Source: CAYYNP01 sp964472545 (lineage in GTDB: Bacteria > Planctomycetota > Planctomycetia > Pirellulales > Thermoguttaceae). Taken from it: DNA of 45,258 nt. The first letter of the stretch is position 1. The number at the start of each line of letters is the position of its first letter. The notes beneath the pieces were generated by a model, which was not told the origin of the DNA, did no database searches, and saw only the letters and a list, made by a program, of their open reading frames with translations. The DNA is taken from positions 1 to 45,258 of the forward strand of contig CAYYNP010000042.1 of assembly GCA_964472545.1 (NCBI GenBank). The letters are read 5' to 3'. The position numbers were made by a program, and so were the translations under genes. Of this stretch, positions 10,994 through 20,411 are shown in pieces.

Positions 10994-11164
10994 GGTGTCG
11001 TTGAGCGTTCCGTTTGGGGGGGTTGCTAATGCACCGCCATCGTCGGCAGCGCGGCCGGCGGAAAAAGGGTGGGGTGGCTACTTGGAAGCGAACCGCCGGC
11101 ACCTTATGATTGTCCGTCGCATGGAATTGTTCGTCAACCGCCCGTGGTCTTGTGGAGTTGTCCA

Positions 11165-12355
11165 ATGCCCCTAACCATCTCGAACGTCATCCAAGCCATG
11201 GAACCGTCGGCCACGATGGCCATGGCAGCCAAAGCCAAGGAACTCAAGGCCGCCGGAAACACGGTCTTCGACTTGAGCCTCGGCGAGCCCGACTTCACCA
11301 CCCCCCAGCACATCTGCCAGGCGGCCCTGGAGGCCATGGAAGCCGGACATACCCACTACACGGTCGCCAGCGGCATCCTCGAGCTGAAGAAGGCCGTGGC
11401 CGAGCAATACAGGGCCGCCCACGGCCTGGAATACCAGCCGACGCAGATCGTCGTCTCCAACGGGGCCAAGCACTCGCTGACCAACACCTTCACGGTCCTG
11501 CTGAACCCCGGCGACGAGGTGATCGTCCCTGCACCATATTGGGTAAGCTACACCGAGCTGATCAAATTGACCGGCGCCGTTCCGGTGGTCGTGGAAACTC
11601 GCCAAGAAGACGACTTCAAGCTCACACCGCAACAATTCACCGACGCGATCAACGACCAAACCAAGATACTACTTCTGTGTAGTCCGTCTAACCCCACTGG
11701 GAGTATGTACTCGCCGGAGGAACTCGGTGAATTGGCCGACATCGCGATCGAACGCGACCTGATCGTGGTGGCCGACGAGATCTACGATCGGCTGGTCTAC
11801 CCGGGACATCGATTTGCGAGTTTTGCCACGGTTCGCCCCGGGCTGGAAGATCGCACCGTGATCGTCAACGGCGTGAGCAAAACCTACGCCATGACCGGCT
11901 GGCGGATCGGCTGGACCCTTTCGCCGGCCAACGTGGCCAAGGCGATGGGGAGTTTGCAGAGCCAGCAGACGTCCAACCCGTGCAGCATCAGCCAATACGC
12001 TGCGCTGGCGGCGGTCACGGGTCCTCAGGCGTGCGTCGATCAGATGCTGATCGAATTCACCAAACGCCGCGAGTTCGTCACCAAGCGGATCGCCGAGATC
12101 CCGGGCCTGAGTTGTGCGGAGATGGGCGGCGCGTTTTACGCCTTCATCAATATCCAGGAACACCTCGGCCGCACCTACGGCGGCGTGCAGGTCGACGATT
12201 CGACGCAGTGGTGCCTGGAACTGCTCGCCCAGAAGAAGGTGGCCATGGTGATGGGCTCCGCCTTCGGCGCCGAAGGGTTCGCCCGGGCGTCGTTCGCCAC
12301 CAGCATGGAGAATATCGAGGCGGCGTTTAAGCGGATCGAGGAGTTCGTGTCGTAG
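11165..12355 (+). CDS. aspC: Class I pyridoxal-phosphate aminotransferase (aspartate aminotransferase, I-gamma type)
   Basis: A 396-residue protein starting at ATG 11165, with GGAG upstream; the frame is open further back, but those residues look non-coding. Key fold-type I residues are in place: SPSNPTG with N176, D204 and Y208 for the cofactor ring, SKTYAMTGWRIGW with Schiff-base K239, and an Arg in FARASFATS near the end for the substrate carboxylate. The sequence (LSLGEPDF, HYTVASGILELK) resembles subgroup I-gamma enzymes, which transaminate aspartate with 2-oxoglutarate and in some bacteria also prephenate for aromatic synthesis. It is cytoplasmic. It appears to be transcribed alone, with a 35-G run and an inverted repeat directly behind it. 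Confidence 0.92.
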   Translation: MPLTISNVIQAMEPSATMAMAAKAKELKAAGNTVFDLSLGEPDFTTPQHICQAALEAMEAGHTHYTVASGILELKKAVAEQYRAAHGLEYQPTQIVVSNGAKHSLTNTFTVLLNPGDEVIVPAPYWVSYTELIKLTGAVPVVVETRQEDDFKLTPQQFTDAINDQTKILLLCSPSNPTGSMYSPEELGELADIAIERDLIVVADEIYDRLVYPGHRFASFATVRPGLEDRTVIVNGVSKTYAMTGWRIGWTLSPANVAKAMGSLQSQQTSNPCSISQYAALAAVTGPQACVDQMLIEFTKRREFVTKRIAEIPGLSCAEMGGAFYAFINIQEHLGRTYGGVQVDDSTQWCLELLAQKKVAMVMGSAFGAEGFARASFATSMENIEAAFKRIEEFVS

Positions 12356-12383
12356 TACTCCGTAACGAGCTTGTCTGACGAGT

Positions 12384-12478
<95 letters not shown>

Positions 12479-12646
12479 GTTGCAGAACTCCTCACCGCGG
12501 CAAGTCTTCCGACCACGATACGCTGACGCCGCCCCACGTTCCGGTGAATCGAACGGCGCTCCGACACGTGGTGGTGGCAAAGCGCGCTGCGCCGGGCGAT
12601 AATGACCTGAGGGTCGAGTTTCCGCCCGGGAAGAAGGAGAATCGCC

Positions 12647-15600
12647 GTGGGAGTTCTCTCGCTTGCGCGCCGGTTGCAACAGACCGCGACGATCGGCTTG
12701 GCGGTCTTCCTGGCGGCCGGCGCCGTCGATGGGAACGGACAGGCAGCGGAAACCGTTGCTGCGTCCCCGTCGCGCCGCAGTTTCACGCTACGGGCCGATT
12801 GGTTCGATCGGGGCAACGCGCAGGTGAGCACGCCGGGGCAGGTCTACGCCGACCGCTTCGCATGCATTTGGAACGCGGGCATCCTGCCCAACGCCGCGGA
12901 GTACGACGTCGACTTTCCCGTCACGGCCGACTACACACTGGTGGCCCTCTACACGGCCGCCGGGTCGCGGCCGGTCGATATCTACGTCAATGACAAGAGG
13001 GTGCATCAGGGCTTCGCCGGCGTGACGGGAAGCTGGCAGACGAGCCACGCCCGATGGGAGAAGCAATGCACGCTGCGGGTAACCAAAGGCCGGCACACGC
13101 TGAAGCTGATCTGTCCGGGGCCGTGCATGCCGCATGTCTGCGCGCTGCGTTTTGAATCGCCGATAGCATTTCCGAAGACGTGGCGGTTGAACCGTGAGGC
13201 GGCGCGGCGCCGGGCTACCGTGGCCGCGCCGCGTGCGACCGACGGCCACCTGATTCCTGCCTTGCCGATCCTCGCCGAAGACGGAGATCGCATCGAAGCC
13301 GAAGTGATGCGGGCCGCCGAATACGTCTCGGCCGGTCCGGCGGCCAACAATGAGTTGCTCGCGACGCCCGACGACGCCGGTCCCGGCTCGACGCCCTGGG
13401 TGGCACGGCTGTCGATTCGCTCCGACGACGGACCGCTGGAGGAAGCCCGGCTGGATCTCTCACCGGCGCGTCTTCGCAAGATCCTCGATCAGACGCTGCT
13501 GTTGATCGGTGACTTTTGCACCATGGAGGGCGTTGCCGCAGAATTCCTCGAGGCCGAGCGACGGCAGTGCCTCACGATGCAGGCCGATTTGACGGACGTA
13601 CTGGAAGCTCCGGACGGGCAATCGAAATGGGAACATTTCTGTAGGGTGTATCTTGCCGCCGCGCAGCTCCAGCATCACGTGGCCTCGAGTAACCCCCTGC
13701 TCGACTTCGACCGGCTGCTGCTGGTGCGGCGCGGCGTCGGCAGCCCCGCCCTCGGGCTGCCGCAGAATTGGCAGAGCAACTGCGCCTTGCCGCGAAGCGG
13801 TTTCGACGACGAGATCGCCCTGCTGTCGCCGGCTCGCCCGGGCGGCGGGCTGACGACGTTCTACCGGCCCGAAGGGCCGCACTTCACCGGCGACGTAGAC
13901 CTTGATTTCGACGCCGAGAAGCTGCTCTTTTCTTCGATCGGCAGCGACGGCCGTTGGCACGTCTTCGAGATTTGCATCGACGGCAGCGGCCTGCGGCGGC
14001 TGACGCCCGAGTTGGCCGACGTCGACCACTACGACGCCTGCTACCTGCCCGACGGGCGGATCGTCTTCTCCTCGACCGCCTTCATCGCCGCCGTGCCGTG
14101 CGTCAACGGCAGCACGCGGGTGGCCAATCTCTACCGCATGGACGCCGACGGATCGAACATTCGGCAGCTTTGTTTCGATCAGGAGCACAACTGGTGCCCC
14201 ACGGTGCTCGGCAGCGGGCGTGTGCTCTACTTGCGGTGGCAATACACCGACACGCCGCACGCCCACGACCGCCTGCTGTTCAGCATGAACCCCGACGGCA
14301 CCGGCCAGATGGAATACTACGGGGCCAACTCGTATTGGCCAAACTCGAACTTCTACGCCCGGCCGATCCCGGGCCATCCGACACGGTTTGTGGGCGTGGT
14401 GGGCGGGCATCACGGCGTGCCGCGGATGGGTGAATTGGTGCTGTTCGATCTCGCCCAAGGCCGCCGCGAGGCTACCGGGGCGATCCAGCGGATTCCCGGC
14501 CGCGGCAAGCCGGTCACCTCGGCCACCGACCCGCGATACGAGTCGACCCTGATCGCCGACAATCTGGTCGACGCCTCATGGCCGAAGTTTCTCCATCCGT
14601 ATCCGCTCAATGAAAAGTACTTCCTGGTCGCCTGCAAGCCCACGCCCGCGTCGCTCTGGGGGATCTACCTGGCCGACGTCTTCGACAACATGCTGCTGCT
14701 GAAAGAAGAGCCCGGCTACGCGCTGCTGGAGCCGATTCCCGTGCGCGCGACGCCACGGCCGCCGGTGATTCCCGATCGGGTCGACCTAACTCGCAAGGAT
14801 GCGGTGGTCTATCTCTCCGACGTCTATCGTGGCGACGGGCTGAAGGGCATCCCACGCGGAACGGTCAAGCGGCTGCGGCTGCTGAGCTATCATTACCTCT
14901 ATCCCGGCATGGGCGGGCCGCAGGGTGTGGTCGGCATGGAGGGGCCGTGGGATATCAAGCGAGTGTTGGGGACGGTGCCGGTGGCCGAGGACGGGTCGGC
15001 CGTGTTTCGTGTGCCGGCCAACACGCCGATCGCCGTGCAGCCGCTGGACGCCGAAGGCAAGGCCTTGCAGTTGATGCGAAGCTGGTTTACGGCCATGCCG
15101 GGCGAAGTGCTCTCGTGTGTGGGATGTCATGAAGGCCAGAACTCCGGCCCGCCGCCGCGAGATGCGCCCGTGGCCACGCGCCCGCCCGCCGAGATTGTGC
15201 CGTGGTACGGTCCGGTCCGCGGGTTCAACTTCCAGCGCGAGGTGCAGCCGGTGCTGGACGAGTATTGCGTTGGATGCCACGACGGTCGCTCGAGCGAGGG
15301 CACACACGTTGCGTTCGACCTGCGCGGCACGCAGAAGATCACCGGCTACACGAGTCTCTTTCACTTCGGCGCACACGACGCCGGCCATTTTTCGACCTCG
15401 TACGCCGAACTGCACCGATTCGTCCGCCGCCCGGGGCTGGAGAGCGACGCCCACATGCTGATGCCGATGGAGTATCACGCCGACACGGCGCAACTCGTGC
15501 AGCTTCTCGCCCGGGGGCACTACAACGTTAAGCTCGACGCCGAGGCGTGGGACCGGCTGGTTACGTGGATCGACCTGAACGCCCCGTATCACGGCACTTG

Positions 15601-16687
15601 GACGGAGATCGCCGGGGCCGAGCGAGTGCGGCCGTTGGCCGAGCGGCGGCGCGAGTTGTTGCGGCGTTACGGGGGCATCGACGTTGATTTCGAGGCGATC
15701 CCGACGTCGTACAGCGAGGACATCGAGCCGATCGTACCCGACCCGGTGTCGCGCGAAACGGCCCCCATCCCGTTAGTACACGGCTGGCCGTTCGACGCCG
15801 CCGAAGCCAAGCGGCGTCAGGCGGCGCTGGGGCAATACGAAGAGACGATCGAACTGCCCGGCGGGTTGGAGTTGCAACTGGTGCTGATCCCGCCCGGCGA
15901 ATTCGTGATGGGCGATGTCAATGGCGACGCCGACGAACGGCCGGCGTGCCGGGTGAAGATCGACGAGCCGTTTTGGATCGGCCGTTTCGAGGTGACCAAC
16001 GAGCAGTTTGCAGCCTTTGACCCGGCGCACGACAGCCGCGTGGAGTCGAAGCACGCGATGCAGTTCGGGGTCCGCGGCTTCTACGTCAACGGTCCGCAGC
16101 AGCCGGTGGTGCGCGTGTCGTGGCGGCAGGCTGTGGCCTTCTGCCGTTGGCTCAGCGAGCAGACCGGCCGGCGGTTCACGTTGCCCACCGAGGCCCACTG
16201 GGAATACGCTTGCCGTGCCGGCAGCGACTCGCCGTTCTACTATGGCGATCTCGACACCGACTTCAGCCCGCTGGCCAACCTGGCCGACGCCATGCTTTCG
16301 GAGTTCGTTTGCCATCCGTATCAGAAGCGGCGCAACCCCTTTGCCAACCCCGGCAAGTACGACGACTGGATCCCCAAAGACGCCCGCTACCGCGACGGCG
16401 GGTTTGTCTCCGAGGCAGTGGGCCGCTACCAACCGAACGTGTGGGGGCTGTGCGACGTGCACGGCAACGTCGGCGAATGGACCCGGTCGACGTATCGCCT
16501 CTACCCGTATCGCGCCGACGACGGCCGCAACGACCCGGCGGCCGACGGCGATCGGGTCGTCCGCGGCGGCTCCTGGCGCGATCGCCCTTGCCGGTCGCGT
16601 TCGGCGTCGCGATTGCCGTATCGCCCTTACCAGGGCGTGTACAACGTGGGGCTGCGTGTCGTCTGTGCCGTGGGCACGGAGCCGTGA
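12647..16687 (+). CDS. HzsA-related exported protein fused to a C-terminal SUMF1/FGE-like domain
   Basis: A 1346-residue protein starting at GTG 12647, seven bases after AAGGAG. A signal peptide (TATIGLAVFLAAGAVDGNG) leads to one lectin-like module at ~45-185, of the same type as the duplicated module in the paralogue at 3386. A propeller-like HzsA-related middle follows (DGRIVFSSTAF, DADGSNIRQL). Two CXXCH motifs lie at C824-H828 and C874-H878. From ~1065 to the end is a formylglycine-generating-enzyme-like domain: PGEFVMGDVNG, FWIGRFEVTNEQF, LPTEAHWEYACRAG, DVHGNVGEWT, RVVRGGSW. The cysteine pair of true FGE is not in its usual spacing: after RGGS there is WRDRPC, so this is probably a SUMF1-fold binding or oxidase-like domain rather than a sulfatase activator. 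It acts in the periplasm or at the surface. It heads a likely operon with the Tat-exported gene 43 bases downstream. Confidence 0.82.
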   Translation: MGVLSLARRLQQTATIGLAVFLAAGAVDGNGQAAETVAASPSRRSFTLRADWFDRGNAQVSTPGQVYADRFACIWNAGILPNAAEYDVDFPVTADYTLVALYTAAGSRPVDIYVNDKRVHQGFAGVTGSWQTSHARWEKQCTLRVTKGRHTLKLICPGPCMPHVCALRFESPIAFPKTWRLNREAARRRATVAAPRATDGHLIPALPILAEDGDRIEAEVMRAAEYVSAGPAANNELLATPDDAGPGSTPWVARLSIRSDDGPLEEARLDLSPARLRKILDQTLLLIGDFCTMEGVAAEFLEAERRQCLTMQADLTDVLEAPDGQSKWEHFCRVYLAAAQLQHHVASSNPLLDFDRLLLVRRGVGSPALGLPQNWQSNCALPRSGFDDEIALLSPARPGGGLTTFYRPEGPHFTGDVDLDFDAEKLLFSSIGSDGRWHVFEICIDGSGLRRLTPELADVDHYDACYLPDGRIVFSSTAFIAAVPCVNGSTRVANLYRMDADGSNIRQLCFDQEHNWCPTVLGSGRVLYLRWQYTDTPHAHDRLLFSMNPDGTGQMEYYGANSYWPNSNFYARPIPGHPTRFVGVVGGHHGVPRMGELVLFDLAQGRREATGAIQRIPGRGKPVTSATDPRYESTLIADNLVDASWPKFLHPYPLNEKYFLVACKPTPASLWGIYLADVFDNMLLLKEEPGYALLEPIPVRATPRPPVIPDRVDLTRKDAVVYLSDVYRGDGLKGIPRGTVKRLRLLSYHYLYPGMGGPQGVVGMEGPWDIKRVLGTVPVAEDGSAVFRVPANTPIAVQPLDAEGKALQLMRSWFTAMPGEVLSCVGCHEGQNSGPPPRDAPVATRPPAEIVPWYGPVRGFNFQREVQPVLDEYCVGCHDGRSSEGTHVAFDLRGTQKITGYTSLFHFGAHDAGHFSTSYAELHRFVRRPGLESDAHMLMPMEYHADTAQLVQLLARGHYNVKLDAEAWDRLVTWIDLNAPYHGTWTEIAGAERVRPLAERRRELLRRYGGIDVDFEAIPTSYSEDIEPIVPDPVSRETAPIPLVHGWPFDAAEAKRRQAALGQYEETIELPGGLELQLVLIPPGEFVMGDVNGDADERPACRVKIDEPFWIGRFEVTNEQFAAFDPAHDSRVESKHAMQFGVRGFYVNGPQQPVVRVSWRQAVAFCRWLSEQTGRRFTLPTEAHWEYACRAGSDSPFYYGDLDTDFSPLANLADAMLSEFVCHPYQKRRNPFANPGKYDDWIPKDARYRDGGFVSEAVGRYQPNVWGLCDVHGNVGEWTRSTYRLYPYRADDGRNDPAADGDRVVRGGSWRDRPCRSRSASRLPYRPYQGVYNVGLRVVCAVGTEP

Positions 16688-16730
16688 GTCTACGCAACCG
16701 AACGCAACGCCACCCGCTGGAGACGAAATC

Positions 16731-18029
16731 ATGCCACCTGTTCCCGGCCACATCACCGCCCGACGGCCGCGCGTCTCGCGCCGCCGGTTCCTAGGCACGT
16801 CAACGGCAACCGCCGGCGGGCTCCTGCTGCCCGGCGGGCGCTGGCTCGAGGCTGCTCCCATTGCTGTCGAAACCGACGTGGCGTCTACCGATCACTTCTG
16901 GTACCGCCTTGCGCCGCCGGGGCCGTACATCGACTCGCAACGCGGCAACAAGGCGTTCGGCTTCTCCGACGGCGCGGTCTTCCTTTCCGAAGACAACGGC
17001 CGCACCTGGCCACACACTACCGCCTTTGCCGACGCTCGGAACATCACGTTTAGCTGCATTCTCGAGAATGGCAACGTGCTCTTCGCCACCGGGGCGAGGA
17101 TCTTCCGCAGCACCGACAACCTGAAGACGATCACCCCGATCACGGTGAAGGACGCCGACGGGGCCGACTACCTGCCGCATACGCCGCAGAACCCGGATCT
17201 GCCCGGTTGGTACTTCCATCCTCTGGACGGCGTGCACACGTGGGACGTCGACGGCCGGGAGATGTTGGTCTGGGGAAACTACTGCAACGTGCTGGGCGGC
17301 GCGTCGCCGGTAAACATCTACTACTCGGCCGACGGCGGGCAGAGCGTGAAGATCGCTTACGCCTTCGGGCGCAATCCCGGCTATCGCGACAACGGCTCGC
17401 CCGGCGGCGGTTCCACGGGCACGCTGCTGGGCGACCCGGACAACCCGGTCATCTGCCGCCACATGCACTGCGTGGCGTACAACCCGGCCGAGAACGCGTT
17501 CTACGCTTGTACGGGTGACCATCGGCGAGCGGAAGGCCACGAGTGCCACTGGCTGAGAGGCACCTACGACGCCCGAGGCGACCAATGGTCGTGGAAGGTC
17601 GTCGTGTCGGATGAGTCGAACACGCGGTATAAGTCCGGCGGCATCAACTTCGTCGACGGCAAGCTCTATTGGGTGGCCGACGCCAACGGCGCCAAACCCT
17701 ACGACCGTGGCATCTTCCGCTGCAACCCGGACGACCTGGCCGATCCCAAGGCACATACGCTGCTGTTTGACCCGCAATACGAAGCGGCGAACATGATCGT
17801 TCAAGACGGCGTGATGCTGTCGTCGCACTATGCGCCCGCATCGCCCTACGCCACGGGGTTCATTATTTCGCCCGACATGGGTCGGACCTGGGCGCAATAC
17901 GATCTGAAGGAGTTCGGCCGGCGATCGCCGCTGCGTTTCAACAAGAAGAACGGCGACGGTTGGTTTCGCGTGGACTTGAGATCGGGGTGGATTGCGCGGG
18001 CGGAGGTGTTGTTTGTCAAGCCGAAGTAG
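16731..18029 (+). CDS. Tat-exported BNR/sialidase-fold-like protein
   Basis: A 432-residue protein starting at ATG 16731 with GGAG nine bases upstream. Residues 17-22 (RRRFLG) followed by a hydrophobic Ala/Gly/Leu stretch form a twin-arginine signal, so it should be exported folded. The mature part has Asp-box-like blades (FLSEDNGRTWPHT, FRSTDNLKTI, YYSADGGQS, SPDMGRTWAQY), the S-x-D-x-G-x-T-W motif of BNR/sialidase-like beta propellers. It may bind or cleave glycans. No complete sialidase catalytic set (Arg triad, Tyr/Glu nucleophile pair) was confirmed, so activity is uncertain. It is placed 43 bases behind the HzsA-related/SUMF1 gene and 126 bases ahead of the FAD oxidoreductase on the same strand, suggesting joint use in metabolism of a polymer. 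Confidence 0.75.
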   Translation: MPPVPGHITARRPRVSRRRFLGTSTATAGGLLLPGGRWLEAAPIAVETDVASTDHFWYRLAPPGPYIDSQRGNKAFGFSDGAVFLSEDNGRTWPHTTAFADARNITFSCILENGNVLFATGARIFRSTDNLKTITPITVKDADGADYLPHTPQNPDLPGWYFHPLDGVHTWDVDGREMLVWGNYCNVLGGASPVNIYYSADGGQSVKIAYAFGRNPGYRDNGSPGGGSTGTLLGDPDNPVICRHMHCVAYNPAENAFYACTGDHRRAEGHECHWLRGTYDARGDQWSWKVVVSDESNTRYKSGGINFVDGKLYWVADANGAKPYDRGIFRCNPDDLADPKAHTLLFDPQYEAANMIVQDGVMLSSHYAPASPYATGFIISPDMGRTWAQYDLKEFGRRSPLRFNKKNGDGWFRVDLRSGWIARAEVLFVKPK

Positions 18030-18155
18030 ACCCGCGGCATGCATGCGGGCCGGACGGCCAACAAGTACGATCCCCGCTGCGACTGGAGTCAGACGTCGTA
18101 TGATGATGGTTCATTCGATCCCAAGTGCATTGTCCCCTCTTCGATAGGAAGCCAA

Positions 18156-20006
18156 ATGTCCCACATCGCGAGCATCTTGCGGGAAAAACGGACTTCCATG
18201 AGAAGGACGGGCACTCTGTTGCTCATCCTGTCCGTAGCCTGGATGTCTTCGGCGTCGCATGCCGCAGACGTTCTGATCGAGGCCGAGGCGTTTGCCGACC
18301 GTGGCGGCTGGGTGCTGGATCCGCAGTTCATCGAGCAGATGGGGTCACCGTATCTGCTGGCCCACGGACTGGGCAAGCCGGTGGCCAATGCGCGAACGGA
18401 GGTCGAGTTTCCCGAAACCGGGACTTACCATGTCTGGGTCCGCGCCAAGGACTGGGTGCCTTCGCACCATCCCGGCCGTTTCAAGGTGATCGTCGGCGGG
18501 ATGGAGTTGGCCGAGACGTTCGGGGCCAACGGCCAAGACTGGTCGTGGCAGAAGGCGGGCCGGATCGACGTCGAATCGAAACGTATTGCCGTTGAACTCA
18601 AAGACGTCACCGGTTTCGACGGCCGCTGCGACGCCGTCTTCTTCAGCACGGACTCGGCAAATACGCCGCCGCCCACGCCGGATCGGCGGATGAGGGCCTG
18701 GCGCCGCCGGTTGCTGGAGATTCCGGAGACTCCGCCGACCGTACGCGAATTCGATCTCGTGGTGGTCGGTGGAGGTGTGGCCGGCTGTTGTGCGGCGGTC
18801 ACGGCGTCGCGGCTAGGGTTGCAGGTTGCGCTCGTACAGGAACGCCCCGTCCCGGGCGGAAACGCAAGTACCGAGATTCGGATTTGGGCGCTGGGGATGA
18901 GCCGACCACGCGTTGACGAGATCATCCGTGGTATGTATCGGCCGCGGCCGTTTGCCGACGAGAAGAACCTGCACACGTTCTTCAACATGCGCGCATTCGC
19001 AGTGCAGAAGGCCGAGGATCGCATTCAGGCCGTCGATGCTTGCGACGTAAGCACCGGGAGAGAAACGCGGTTTGTCGCTCCGGTGTTCGTCGATTGCACG
19101 GGCGACGGCTGGATCGGCTTCTGGGCCGACGCCACGTGCCGGCACGGGCGGGAAGGATATCGGGAGTTCAACGAGTCGCGTGCGCCCAACGAGCCGGATC
19201 GACGCACGCACGGCAACACGGTCTGCTTCGCCACCGCGCTTGCCGATGAGCCGGTGACGTTCCCCGAGGTCCCCTGGGCTACCGCAGTGTCGCGGGGCTA
19301 CGACCGAATCCAAGCAGATCCGCCCCACCTCTGGGAATACGGACAGGGCCTGGACACGCTTGAAGAGGCGGAGCGGATCCGAGACCATCTCTTCCGTGCC
19401 ATCTACGGGACGTTTGCGACCTGCAAAGCGAAGGACCCGGAAGCGGCGAACTTGGAGCTGGCGTGGGTGGGCCACATTGCCGCCCGGGGCGAGTCGCGGC
19501 GGTTGGTCGGCGACTATATCCTCAACGAGAACGATATCGTCGCCGGGCGGGTTTTTCCCGATGCCGTGGCCACCTCGATCAAGAACTGGTTCTGCCTACA
19601 CTATATTCAACCAAAATGCGAATTCCGCGGCGGAGCAAGGCGGCCGGCCTGGGAGACTGCCGGCCGCGGCCGAGTAACCCCGTCCGCCATCCCGGAAGAG
19701 CCGTTGCCGGCCTGCGCCGACAGCCTGCCGGTGGGCAAGTGCGCAACGGTTCCTTTCCGCTGCCTCTACTCGCGCAACGTGGAGAACCTGATGATGGCCG
19801 GCCGCTGCCTCAGCGCGTCACACGTTGCGCTGATGAACGTCAAGATCCAGAAGACGACCGGTCAGATGGGCGTCGCGGTCGGCGCCGCGGCGTGGCTCTG
19901 CCGAAAGTACGACACGACGCCGCGCGGCGTGTATCAACGACACTTGGCGGAGTTGCAGGACGTCGTCTTCGAACGCGGGCAACACCAGAACGCCCTGCGG
20001 CCTTGA
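18156..20006 (+). CDS. Exported FAD-dependent oxidoreductase with N-terminal lectin-like domain
   Basis: A 616-residue protein. The ATG at 18156 follows AGGAA; an in-frame ATG at 18198 starts right before the signal peptide (TGTLLLILSVAWMSSASHA) and is a real alternative. Residues ~38-185 form a beta-rich module (DVLIEAEAFADRGGW, TYHVWVRAKDW) like carbohydrate-binding modules. From ~198 a Rossmann motif (VVVGGGVAGCCAA) opens a FAD_oxidored-family domain, continuing with RPVPGGNAS, VFVDCTGDGWIGF and NLMMAGRCLSASH. Members oxidise unknown, often glycan-derived, substrates and are abundant in planctomycetes. It is exported, so FAD must be inserted outside or before export; the visible signal is Sec-type rather than twin-arginine. 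It is the last gene of the plus-strand run. Confidence 0.85.
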   Translation: MSHIASILREKRTSMRRTGTLLLILSVAWMSSASHAADVLIEAEAFADRGGWVLDPQFIEQMGSPYLLAHGLGKPVANARTEVEFPETGTYHVWVRAKDWVPSHHPGRFKVIVGGMELAETFGANGQDWSWQKAGRIDVESKRIAVELKDVTGFDGRCDAVFFSTDSANTPPPTPDRRMRAWRRRLLEIPETPPTVREFDLVVVGGGVAGCCAAVTASRLGLQVALVQERPVPGGNASTEIRIWALGMSRPRVDEIIRGMYRPRPFADEKNLHTFFNMRAFAVQKAEDRIQAVDACDVSTGRETRFVAPVFVDCTGDGWIGFWADATCRHGREGYREFNESRAPNEPDRRTHGNTVCFATALADEPVTFPEVPWATAVSRGYDRIQADPPHLWEYGQGLDTLEEAERIRDHLFRAIYGTFATCKAKDPEAANLELAWVGHIAARGESRRLVGDYILNENDIVAGRVFPDAVATSIKNWFCLHYIQPKCEFRGGARRPAWETAGRGRVTPSAIPEEPLPACADSLPVGKCATVPFRCLYSRNVENLMMAGRCLSASHVALMNVKIQKTTGQMGVAVGAAAWLCRKYDTTPRGVYQRHLAELQDVVFERGQHQNALRP

Positions 20007-20411
20007 ATTCGACCGATCGGACGGCGACGCAAGGTTGGAAGCACGAGGGCCAGGGCCGTCGGCTGCAAAATCCAGACGAACGCTCGCTCCAACGGGGAGA
20101 AAATGACGTATACTTGTCGTGGGGCTCCAGTGCAGTCGCATTCGGCGCAGCCCACACTTCCGAGGGTGATGTTCTCCAGACGAACGTTTGGGCGTCGCCG
20201 GCTATCCCGGCTCGTCTTGTCGAGTAAGCCGTCCTGAGTTGCCTGCCGGAATAACCTCCGAGGCCACCTCTTCTTCAGACCGGATATTCTCTGCCTCTGC
20301 ATTACGTGCATCGAGCCGTAGCAGGTGCGCGGAGCCAAAGGAAGTGCATGATTCGGGGATCTTCTGTGACCGCTCTCAATCCGTTTGTTCTTCAGTGGCC
20401 CAGTGCGCGAC
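20007..20411. other. Gene-free stretch before the double-receiver gene
   Basis: No convincing reading frame. It contains a TATACT hexamer at 20109-20114 inside a 33-base stretch (20083-20115) that resembles one upstream of the HD-GYP regulator gene. An imperfect stem (GTGGGGCT...AGCCCACAC) follows. The leader of the 20412 gene is probably in this interval. Confidence 0.5.
20083..20115 (+). promoter_or_regulatory. Promoter-like element, copy A
   Basis: Ends in CGTATACTT and matches copy B at 32586-32617 at about 23 of 33 aligned positions with one gap. TATACT could serve as a -10 hexamer; no good -35 hexamer is seen at the usual distance. Both copies lie upstream of response-regulator genes on the plus strand, 297 bases before the start in this case. 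The role is inferred only from position and similarity. Confidence 0.3.
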
